A stretch of 7,075 bases of DNA from Sporichthyaceae bacterium (GTDB lineage Bacteria; Actinomycetota; Actinomycetes; JACCYY01). Positions 1-5,782 of the stretch are shown one piece after another. The notes under the pieces are model-generated. The model was given only the letters and a program-made list of their open reading frames with translations, searched no databases and was not told the DNA's origin. The DNA lies in NCBI GenBank assembly GCA_013696235.1, contig JACCYY010000380.1, forward strand, positions 1 to 7,075. The letters run 5' to 3'. The stretch's first letter is position 1; each line of letters begins with the position of its first letter. Made by a program: the position numbers and the translations under genes.

Positions 1-1074
1 AACCGCTGGCTGCTCTCGACGATCCCGAGCATGATGATCTTCGACGACCACGACATCCACGACGACTGGAACACCTCGATCGCGTGGCGGAGGCAGATCG
101 CCGCGTTGTCCTGGTGGCACGACCGGATCGTCGGCGGCCTCGGGTCCTACTGGGTCTACCAGCACGCCGGGAACCTCTCGATCGCCGACCGCTCGGCTGA
201 TCCGTTCTACGCCGCGATCAAGGCGGCGGACGGGGATGCGGGTGCGGTGGTCGACGAGTTCGCCGACCTGGCCGACAAGTACCCGGAGCGCAACCGCTGG
301 AGCTACAGCCGCGACATCGGCAAGGTCCGGCTCGTCGTCCTGGACTCGCGGTGCGGACGGGTGCTCCGGCCCGGGATCCGCAAGATCCTCGACGACACCG
401 AGTGGGCCTGGTTCGACGACCTCGCGCAGGGCGGAATCGACCACCTGCTGATCGGCACCTCACTCCCGTACCTGCTGCCGCGCGGGTTGCACGAGATGGA
501 GTACTGGAACGAGGAGGTGGGCGACGGCCGCTGGGGCAAGCGCGCCGCCAAGTTCGCCGAGACGGTCCGCCAAGCCGTCGACCTCGAGCACTGGGCGGCT
601 TTCCACGACTCGTTCGACCTCATGGCAGACGTGGTCACCGAGCTGTCGAGCGGATACCGCGGTCCGGCGCCGGCGAGCATCGTGTTCCTGTCCGGCGACG
701 TCCACTACTCGTACCTCATGCGCGCCGAGACGGTCGAGGACCGCCGACCGGGTACGCGCGACCAGCACAGCGCGATCTTCCAGGCGACCTGCTCACCGAT
801 CCGTAACCCGCTCTCGCGCGTGATGCGGTACGCGAACACGTTCGCGTCGTTCGGCATCGCGGGTGTCCTCGGCCGGCTGCTGGCCAGGTCCGCGGGCCTG
901 CATGAGCAAGCACTGCGGTGGAAGCTCGTGCAGGGCCCGAAGTTCAACAACGCGCTGGCGACGCTGGACCTCGACGGCCGCCGCGCGAAGCTGCGGTGGG
1001 AGACCGCGAAGCTCGAGCCGGGCGAGGACCTTCCAGACGTCGTCGAGATCGCCGCCGTCGACCTGGTTCCGTGA
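1..1074 (+). CDS. PhoD-like metallophosphatase (alkaline phosphatase D family), C-terminal part
   Basis: The reading frame is open from base 1 and ends at TGA 1072-1074, so the N-terminal part lies outside the window; 357 residues are visible. Metal-site motifs of the PhoD-like metallophosphatase superfamily can be seen: FDDHDIHDDWN (visible residues 14-24) and FLSGDVHYSY (residues 229-238, with Asp233 and His235 as likely metal ligands). Between them are VVLDSRCGR (around 112-120) and GTSLPYLLPRG (around 152-162), which also fit this family. Such enzymes hydrolyse phosphate esters using bound divalent metals, and many are exported. The signal sequence and first metal motif would be in the missing part, so location and substrate cannot be judged. 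Classical PhoD has DDHE-type residues where this protein has DDHD followed by DDW, so it belongs to a divergent branch and the true substrate is unknown. The next gene starts 49 bases downstream with no visible terminator between. Confidence 0.85.
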   Translation, partial: NRWLLSTIPSMMIFDDHDIHDDWNTSIAWRRQIAALSWWHDRIVGGLGSYWVYQHAGNLSIADRSADPFYAAIKAADGDAGAVVDEFADLADKYPERNRWSYSRDIGKVRLVVLDSRCGRVLRPGIRKILDDTEWAWFDDLAQGGIDHLLIGTSLPYLLPRGLHEMEYWNEEVGDGRWGKRAAKFAETVRQAVDLEHWAAFHDSFDLMADVVTELSSGYRGPAPASIVFLSGDVHYSYLMRAETVEDRRPGTRDQHSAIFQATCSPIRNPLSRVMRYANTFASFGIAGVLGRLLARSAGLHEQALRWKLVQGPKFNNALATLDLDGRRAKLRWETAKLEPGEDLPDVVEIAAVDLVP

Positions 1075-1086
1075 CGCACGACGTCA

Positions 1087-1123
1087 TCGAGAGACCGTCG
1101 ACACGATGCCGTAGCCTCCCCGG
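1087..1123 (+). promoter_or_regulatory. Probable promoter of the pnt operon, leaderless type
   Basis: A TAGCCT box at 1112-1117 fits the actinobacterial -10 pattern TAnnnT and ends exactly six bases before the GTG start of pntAA at 1124. Transcription would therefore begin at or next to the start codon. No purine-rich Shine-Dalgarno sequence precedes this GTG (the bases are CCTCCCCGGG), which agrees with a leaderless mRNA. The -35 region is weak: TCGAGA at 1087-1092 lies 19 bases upstream of the -10. The 49-base gap shows no convincing terminator, so read-through from the phosphatase gene is also possible. Confidence 0.5.
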
Positions 1124-2290
1124 GTGCAGGTCGCGGTCCCGGCTGAAACTCGCCCCGGCGAGCGGCGGGTGGCGCTCGTTCCCGACGCGGTGCCTCGACT
1201 TGTGCAGGCCGGTCTCGTCGTCACCGTGGAGGCCGGAGCCGGCCTGGCCGCGTACGCGAGCGACCGGGCCTACGCAGACGCCGGAGCCGAGGTCCGCCGC
1301 GGCCCGGTGATCGACGACGCGGACGTGGTGCTCTCGGTTCGCGCGCTCGACCCGGTCCAGGTCGCCCGTCACGTGCGTCCGGGCACCGTCACGATCAGCC
1401 TGCTCCAACCGGCCGCCGAGCTCGACGCGATCGTGGCGCTGCGCGACCGTCAGGCGACGTCCTTCAGCCTGGACCTGCTGCCGCGCATCTCCCGCGCCCA
1501 GAGCATGGACGCGCTGTCGTCACAGGCCTTGGTTGCCGGCTACCGCGCGGTGCTGATCGCGGCCGACCGGCTGCCGCGCTTCTTCCCGCTCGCCATGACC
1601 GCGGCCGGCACCATCCCGCCGGCAGTCGTGCTCGTGCTCGGTGCGGGCGTGGCCGGGCTGCAGGCGATCGCAACTGCGCGGCGGCTGGGTGGGGTCGTGG
1701 AGGCGTACGACGTCCGGGCCGCGGCCGCCGACGAGGTGCGGTCCCTGGGCGCCCGGTTCGTGGAGCTCGAGCTCGAGACGCAAGAGGGCAGCGGCGGCTA
1801 CGCCAAGGTGGCGAGCGAGGAGTTCCTGGCCCGACAACGCGAGCTGATCGGCCGCCACGTCGCTGCCGCCGACGTCGTGATCACCACCGCTGCCGTCCCC
1901 GGCCGCACCGCACCGGTGCTGGTGACCCGCGGGATGGTCGAGGCGATGCGTCCCGGTGCGGTGGTGGTGGACCTGGCCGCCGAGACCGGCGGCAACTGCG
2001 AGCTGTCCGTCGCGGGCGAGGAGATCATGCACGGCGGCGTGCTCGTCCACGGCGCCCGTGACATCGCCTCGTCCATGCCCGACCACGCGTCCAGGCTCTA
2101 CGCGCGCAACGTCAGCGAGCTGCTGCTGCTGCTCCACGGGGGCGCGGCACACGGCGCCACGGCTGCCCCGCCGCTCGTCCCCGACTTCGGCGACGAGGTC
2201 GTGGCCGGCTGCTGCGTCACGTACGGCGGCGCTGTTCGGCACGAGCCGACGGCGGCACTCCTGGCCGACCCCGGAGGAGGACCGGCATGA
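1124..2290 (+). CDS. pntAA: NAD(P)+ transhydrogenase, alpha subunit 1 (domain I, NAD(H)-binding)
   Basis: This is the 388-residue soluble NAD(H)-binding domain I of proton-translocating transhydrogenase, at the cytoplasmic face of the membrane. It passes hydride from NADH to NADP+ bound by PntB. The start is GTG 1124: the protein then begins MQVAVPAETRPGERRVALVP, which matches the usual family N-terminus. The loop RISRAQSMD has Arg121, Gln126 and Asp129 in the spacing of the conserved RQD loop that meets NADP(H) of domain III. A Rossmann fingerprint GAGVAGLQA is at 173-181, and YDVR at 195-198 supplies the acidic residue expected to bind the NAD ribose. The C-terminus (DEVVAGCCVTYGGAVRHE) is the family ending. 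The length equals a free-standing domain I, so the gene is of the split type (as in Rhodospirillum rubrum), not the fused E. coli PntA. Its stop overlaps the start of pntAB (ATGA). Alanine dehydrogenase is related, but the RQD loop and neighbours settle the assignment. Confidence 0.96.
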   Translation: MQVAVPAETRPGERRVALVPDAVPRLVQAGLVVTVEAGAGLAAYASDRAYADAGAEVRRGPVIDDADVVLSVRALDPVQVARHVRPGTVTISLLQPAAELDAIVALRDRQATSFSLDLLPRISRAQSMDALSSQALVAGYRAVLIAADRLPRFFPLAMTAAGTIPPAVVLVLGAGVAGLQAIATARRLGGVVEAYDVRAAAADEVRSLGARFVELELETQEGSGGYAKVASEEFLARQRELIGRHVAAADVVITTAAVPGRTAPVLVTRGMVEAMRPGAVVVDLAAETGGNCELSVAGEEIMHGGVLVHGARDIASSMPDHASRLYARNVSELLLLLHGGAAHGATAAPPLVPDFGDEVVAGCCVTYGGAVRHEPTAALLADPGGGPA

Positions 2291-2604
2291 GCGGCGGCAT
2301 GGCGCTGCTGACGATCTTCGTGCTGGCGGTCTTCGTCGGCTTCGAGGTCGTGTCGAAGGTGTCCACGACCCTGCACACCCCGCTCATGTCCGGCGCCAAC
2401 GCGATCCACGGCGTGATCCTGGTCGGCGCGATCATCGTGGCCGGTCACGCGGACGACACGTACGTCCTGGCCCTGGCGCTGGTCGCGGTGGTGCTGGCCA
2501 CGGTGAACATGGTCGGCGGGTTCGTCGTGACCGACCGCATGCTGGAGATGTTCCGCCGGCCCCGCGCCCGGCCCGCGCCCGGCGACGCGGAGCGACCCGC
2601 GTGA
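2287..2604 (+). CDS. pntAB: NAD(P)+ transhydrogenase, alpha subunit 2 (small membrane subunit)
   Basis: This 105-residue protein is the small membrane part of the split transhydrogenase alpha chain, equal to the C-terminal membrane end of E. coli PntA. Three hydrophobic helices are visible at about residues 5-22, 38-55 and 60-80, followed by a basic, proline-rich tail. The family signature LHTPLMSGANAIHG is at residues 29-42. His41 in it falls where the Thermus thermophilus alpha2 subunit carries the proton-channel histidine His42. A strong Shine-Dalgarno sequence, GGAGGAGG at 2273-2280, lies six bases before the ATG inside the end of pntAA. The start overlaps the pntAA stop by four bases, and the TGA overlaps the GTG of pntB, so translation of all three is probably coupled. 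Together with PntB it forms the proton path. Confidence 0.95.
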   Translation: MSGGMALLTIFVLAVFVGFEVVSKVSTTLHTPLMSGANAIHGVILVGAIIVAGHADDTYVLALALVAVVLATVNMVGGFVVTDRMLEMFRRPRARPAPGDAERPA

Positions 2605-4013
2605 CGCCGGCCTGGGCGCAGGTCGCCTACCTGGTCGCCGCCGCGTGCTTCATCGTCGCGCTGAAGGGGCTGTCCTCGCCGCGGACCGCTCGGGTCGGCA
2701 ACCTCGTCGGGGCCGCCGGCGCGGCGCTCGCGGTGGTCGTGGTCCTGCTCGCCGGGGACATCGACAACGTCGGGTGGATCCTCGGTGCGATCGGTGTCGG
2801 CATGGTGGCCGGCGTCCCCGTGGCCCGCCGGGTCCAGATGACGTCGATGCCCCAGCTGGTCGCGCTGTTCAACGGCGTCGGCGGCGGCGCCGCGGCGATC
2901 GTCGCGGCCATCGAACTGACCGATCCGGGTCCCCAGCTGCTGAGCGGGGGAGGGCCGGAGAGTGGTGGGCTGCCCCTCGCCGCCGCGATCGTCACGCTCG
3001 TGATCGGAGCGGTCTCGTTCAGCGGCTCGCTGGTGACGTTCGCGAAGCTGCAGGAGCTCATGACGACCCGGCCGGTGCTGATCAACGGCGGACCGGTGAT
3101 CTTCGCGGCCCTCATCGCCGCAACCGTCGCGGTCGGCGTCGCGGTCGGCCTGGCGAACGGCACCGGCGCCGGTCCGATCTGGGGCGTGCTCGGGCTGGTC
3201 GTGCTCTCGCTCGCGCTCGGCGTGCTGTTCGTGCTGCCGGTCGGCGGCGCCGACGTCCCGATCGTGATCTCGCTGCTCAACGCGTTCACCGGCATCGCGG
3301 TGGCCGCCGGCGGCTATGTCCTGGACAACACGCTCCTGCTGGTCGCCGGCACCCTGGTCGGCGCGTCCGGCACGATCCTCACCCGGGCCATGGCGGCGGC
3401 GATGGGCCGCTCGCTCGCGAACATCCTGTTCGGAGCGTTCCGGGGCGGGTCGACGGCTGGATCGACCGCCGAGAGCGACCGCCCCGTGCGCTCGAGCGGT
3501 CCGGAGGACGTCGCGATCGTGCTCGGCTACGCGCAGAAGGTGATCATCGTCCCGGGCTACGGCCTCGCGGTCGCGCAGGCCCAGCACGTCGTGCACGAGC
3601 TGGCCCAGCTCCTGGCCAAGCGCGGCGTCGACGTCTCGTACGCGATCCACCCGGTGGCCGGTCGCATGCCGGGCCACATGAACGTGCTGCTCGCCGAGGC
3701 GAACGTCCCCTACGAGCAGCTGCTCGAGATGGAATCGGTGAACGGCCAGTTCCCACGGACCGACGTCGCCCTGGTCGTCGGCGCCAACGACGTCGTGAAC
3801 CCTGCGGCGCGAACCACCCCCGGGAGCCCGATCTACGGCATGCCGATCCTGGACGTCGACCACGCCAAGTCCGTGGTGTTCCTCAAGCGGTCGATGCGTC
3901 CTGGCTTCGCCGGCATCGAGAACGAGCTGCTCTACGACGCGCGGACGTCGCTGGTCTTCGGCGACGCGAAGGACTCGCTCACCAAGATCGTGTCCGCGCT
4001 CAAGTCGGTGTAA
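2601..4013 (+). CDS. pntB: NAD(P)+ transhydrogenase, beta subunit (membrane domain plus domain III, NADP(H)-binding)
   Basis: This 470-residue protein joins about nine membrane helices (roughly residues 1-265), a Ser/Gly-rich linker (about 280-300) and the cytoplasmic NADP(H)-binding domain III. It couples inward proton flow to NADPH formation. Domain III shows PGYG (318-321), HPVAGRMPGHMNVLLAEANV, GANDVVNPAA from 394, and KRSM (429-432), where Lys and Arg are expected to bind the 2'-phosphate of NADP. The membrane part has GNLVGAAG, MPQLVALFNG and GGADVPIVISLLNAF, the last with Asn227 matching E. coli Asn222. Asn91 stands where E. coli PntB has the channel residue His91. The GTG at 2601 is chosen because it overlaps the pntAB stop (GTGA) and the following residues align with the E. 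coli N-terminus without gaps to residue 91. A weak GGAG (2589-2592) lies eight bases upstream. The frame stays open further upstream, but that part overlaps the two genes before it and is Arg/Pro-rich shadow. Confidence 0.96.
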   Translation: MTPAWAQVAYLVAAACFIVALKGLSSPRTARVGNLVGAAGAALAVVVVLLAGDIDNVGWILGAIGVGMVAGVPVARRVQMTSMPQLVALFNGVGGGAAAIVAAIELTDPGPQLLSGGGPESGGLPLAAAIVTLVIGAVSFSGSLVTFAKLQELMTTRPVLINGGPVIFAALIAATVAVGVAVGLANGTGAGPIWGVLGLVVLSLALGVLFVLPVGGADVPIVISLLNAFTGIAVAAGGYVLDNTLLLVAGTLVGASGTILTRAMAAAMGRSLANILFGAFRGGSTAGSTAESDRPVRSSGPEDVAIVLGYAQKVIIVPGYGLAVAQAQHVVHELAQLLAKRGVDVSYAIHPVAGRMPGHMNVLLAEANVPYEQLLEMESVNGQFPRTDVALVVGANDVVNPAARTTPGSPIYGMPILDVDHAKSVVFLKRSMRPGFAGIENELLYDARTSLVFGDAKDSLTKIVSALKSV

Positions 4014-4046
4014 CGGCAGCCGTTCGCTCTCGCCGGCCGAGGATGG

Positions 4047-4075
4047 GTGACGGAGCGTTCGGTCGCGCGTAGCGT
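4047..4075 (+). promoter_or_regulatory. Possible promoter of the trpB2 gene
   Basis: GTGACG (4047-4052) and TAGCGT (4070-4075) are separated by 17 bases and resemble a vegetative actinobacterial promoter (TTGACn and TAnnnT). Transcription would start near 4082, giving a leader of about 40 nt. The 109-base gap 4014-4122 shows no strong terminator for the pnt operon, so trpB2 may also receive read-through. Confidence 0.35.
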
Positions 4076-4093
4076 GCGGAGCTAGTGCGCTAC
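4069..4093. repeat. Inverted repeat overlapping the presumed trpB2 -10 box
   Basis: GTAGCG (4069-4074) and CGCTAC (4088-4093) are perfect inverted copies with a 13-base spacer. The left arm covers the presumed -10 box TAGCGT. It could be an operator, or it could form a hairpin in a transcript coming from the pnt operon; in that RNA the stem extends by G-U pairs. No T-run follows, so it is not a standard terminator. Confidence 0.3.
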
Positions 4094-4122
4094 CCGCGCC
4101 GCGACCCGGGAGGAGCCCCTCG

Positions 4123-5496
4123 ATGGCCGATCTACCCCGCCGTCACAAGATCGTCCTCGACGAGGACAGGCTGCCGACCCGGTGGTACAACGTCGTGCCG
4201 GACCTGCCGTCCCCACCGCCGCCGCCCCTGCACCCGGGCACCCTCCAGCCGGTTGGTCCCGACGACCTGGCCCCGCTGTTCCCGATGGCCCTGATCGAGC
4301 AGGAGGTCAGCTCGGAGCGGTTCATCGACATCCCGGTCGAGGTGCAGGACATCTACCGCCTCTGGCGGCCGACCCCGATGTTCCGCGCGTGGGGGCTCGA
4401 GCGGGCCCTCGGGACGCCGGCCCGCATCTACTACAAGTACGAGGGCGTCTCGCCGGTCGGATCGCACAAGCCGAACACGTCGGTGCCGCAGGCGTTCTAC
4501 AACGCGCAGGCCGGGGTGAAGCGGCTCACCACCGAGACCGGTGCCGGCCAGTGGGGCAGCGCGCTCGCGTTCGCCTGCTCGCTGTTCGGGCTCGAGTGCG
4601 AGGTCTGGCAGGTGGGTGCTTCGTACGACCAGAAGCCGTACCGGCGGATCATGATGGAGACGTTCGGCGCACGGGTCCACCGGTCACCATCGGACCTCAC
4701 GGAGTCCGGGCGCCGCTTCCTCGCCGAGAATCCGGAGCACACCGGCTCGCTCGGCATCGCGATCAGCGAGGCGGTGGAGGTTGCCGCGCAGGACCCCACG
4801 GCGGGGTACGCGCTGGGAAGCGTGCTCAACCACGTGCTCATGCACCAGACGGTGATCGGCGAGGAGGCGCTCGAGCAGCTCGCGTCCGTGGGCGAGACGC
4901 CTGACCTGATCGTCGGCTGCACGGGTGGCGGGTCGAACTTCGGCGGTCTCACGTTCCCGTTCATCCGCGAGACGCTCGCCGGGAGGATGGCCCCGGTGAT
5001 CCGCGCCGTCGAGCCGGAAGCCTGCCCGTCGCTCACCAAGGGCACCTACCAGTACGACTTCGGTGACACGGCCGGCCTCACGCCATTGCTCAAGATGCAC
5101 ACGCTCGGCCACGACTTCGTGCCGGACCCGATCCACGCCGGCGGACTTCGCTACCACGGGATGGCGCCGTTGACGAGCCATCTGTACGAGCTGGGGCTGA
5201 TGGAGGCGATCTCGATCGGCCAGACGGAGTGCTTCGCCGCGGCTGTGCAGTTCGCGCGGACGGAAGGGATCATCCCCGCACCCGAGCCGACGCACGCGCT
5301 GGCGGCCTGCATCCGCGCGGCACTGCAGTGCAAGGAGACCGGGGAGGAGAAGGTCATCCTCACCGCGCTCTGCGGCCACGGCTACCTCGACCTCGGCGCC
5401 TACGACTCGTACAACACCGGCCAGATGGTCGACCGTGCGTTCTCCGACGACGACCTGGCCGCCGCGCTCGCGTCGGTCCCGAAGGTGCCGGCCTGA
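4123..5496 (+). CDS. trpB: Tryptophan synthase beta chain-like protein, TrpB2 type (PLP enzyme)
   Basis: This 457-residue protein is a fold-type II pyridoxal phosphate enzyme of the TrpB2 group, which joins serine (or phosphoserine in some relatives) and indole to give tryptophan. Visible motifs are: a proline-rich N-terminal stretch ending PPLHPGT (about 34-40), [19 protein letters not shown] with the PLP-binding Lys116, [12 protein letters not shown] with catalytic Glu138, the PLP-phosphate loop [11 protein letters not shown] (265-275), [10 protein letters not shown], and [12 protein letters not shown] near the C-terminus. Length and the long N-terminal part fit TrpB2 rather than the roughly 400-residue TrpB1. 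The ATG at 4123 follows GGGAGGAG (4108-4115) by seven bases. TrpB2 often stands apart from trpA and need not bind TrpA; no other trp gene is seen here. Cys417 occupies the position that is Ser in the common SGHG motif and contacts the PLP ring nitrogen; Cys is found there in some relatives of the fold. Its role may be indole salvage or backup tryptophan synthesis, which is inference. Confidence 0.92.
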   Translation: MADLPRRHKIVLDEDRLPTRWYNVVPDLPSPPPPPLHPGTLQPVGPDDLAPLFPMALIEQEVSSERFIDIPVEVQDIYRLWRPTPMFRAWGLERALGTPARIYYKYEGVSPVGSHKPNTSVPQAFYNAQAGVKRLTTETGAGQWGSALAFACSLFGLECEVWQVGASYDQKPYRRIMMETFGARVHRSPSDLTESGRRFLAENPEHTGSLGIAISEAVEVAAQDPTAGYALGSVLNHVLMHQTVIGEEALEQLASVGETPDLIVGCTGGGSNFGGLTFPFIRETLAGRMAPVIRAVEPEACPSLTKGTYQYDFGDTAGLTPLLKMHTLGHDFVPDPIHAGGLRYHGMAPLTSHLYELGLMEAISIGQTECFAAAVQFARTEGIIPAPEPTHALAACIRAALQCKETGEEKVILTALCGHGYLDLGAYDSYNTGQMVDRAFSDDDLAAALASVPKVPA

Positions 5497-5552
5497 CCCG
5501 CCCGGCTGCTGGGCTGCTCGTGCACGGTGATGACCTTCGGCGCGGGGACGGG

Positions 5553-5574
5553 ATCAACCGCGACGCGTGTTGAT
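5553..5574. repeat. Inverted repeat upstream of the helicase promoter
   Basis: ATCAAC (5553-5558) and GTTGAT (5569-5574) are perfect inverted copies ten bases apart, about 50 bases before the presumed -10 box of the helicase gene. The longer left-hand word ATCAACCGCG (5553-5562) recurs inverted as CGCGGTTGAT at 5735-5744 in the leader. It could be an operator pair, or a weak hairpin after trpB2. No T-run follows it. The gap 5497-5782 has no convincing terminator for trpB2: the short GC stem at 5500-5514 also lacks a T-run. Confidence 0.3.
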
Positions 5575-5599
5575 GTCGAGGACGGGGCACCACCCGTGT

Positions 5600-5628
5600 C
5601 GGGAGTGATCGTCACCACGCGGTAGACT
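5600..5628 (+). promoter_or_regulatory. Probable promoter of the helicase gene
   Basis: TAGACT at 5623-5628, within GGTAGACTCC, is a good match to the actinobacterial -10 box. The expected -35 position around 5600-5605 (CGGGAG) is poor. Transcription would start near 5635, leaving a leader of about 148 nt before the TTG start at 5783. Confidence 0.45.
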
Positions 5629-5634
5629 CCTCTC

Positions 5635-5782
5635 GTCGGCGCGAACAGCGCGCCGCAGCTTCTCGGCGCAGCCTGCGCCATCGGTGGCACCGACCACCGG
5701 GATCGTCAGCAAGTCCTTCCTCCCGCCGAGTTCTCGCGGTTGATGGATCTTCACGACGTTCCACGTCCTGGAGGACAACTTC
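5635..5782 (+). promoter_or_regulatory. Structured 5' leader of the helicase mRNA
   Basis: Three hairpins follow one another: GGCGCG/CGCGCC (5638-5643 with 5649-5654), GGCGCA/TGCGCC (5665-5670 with 5674-5679) and CGGTGG/CCACCG (5682-5687 with 5694-5699). The first two share GGCGC and GCGCC arms, so the 3' arm of the first could instead pair with the 5' arm of the second. Downstream, TCCTCC (5718-5723) is complementary to GGAGGA (5770-5775), which contains the ribosome binding site. Long structured leaders are known for cold-induced RNA helicase mRNAs such as E. coli deaD (csdA). That this leader regulates is inference; I do not recognise it as a named RNA family. Confidence 0.4.
5758..5779 (+). 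promoter_or_regulatory. Ribosome binding site for the TTG start, within a possible small hairpin
   Basis: GGAGG (5770-5774) lies eight bases before TTG 5783 and decides this start. GTCC (5765-5768) and GGAC (5773-5776) can form a 4-base-pair stem with a TGGA loop, which GTT/AAC (5758-5760 with 5777-5779) could extend after a 4-base bulge. This would partly hide the site. The stem is weak on its own. Confidence 0.5.

Noticed and set aside
1956..2600. The pntB reading frame stays open upstream as far as 1956, suggesting a longer fused protein.
   Set aside because: The translated upstream part is Arg/Pro/Ser-rich and overlaps pntAA and pntAB, both of which have clear family motifs in other frames. 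The PntB family N-terminus begins at GTG 2601.
2445..3863. A long open frame on the - strand opposite pntB.
   Set aside because: It is rich in Arg, Asp, His and Gly with no domain, and lies fully antisense to a conserved gene. Long antisense frames are expected in GC-rich DNA with G/C third positions.
4025..4057. CGCTC (4025-4029) and GAGCG (4053-4057) as a terminator after pntB.
   Set aside because: Five pairs with a 23-base loop and no T-run is too weak.
5500..5514. Short GC stem after trpB2 (GCCC/GGGC) as an intrinsic terminator.
   Set aside because: The stem is only four to five pairs and no T-run follows.
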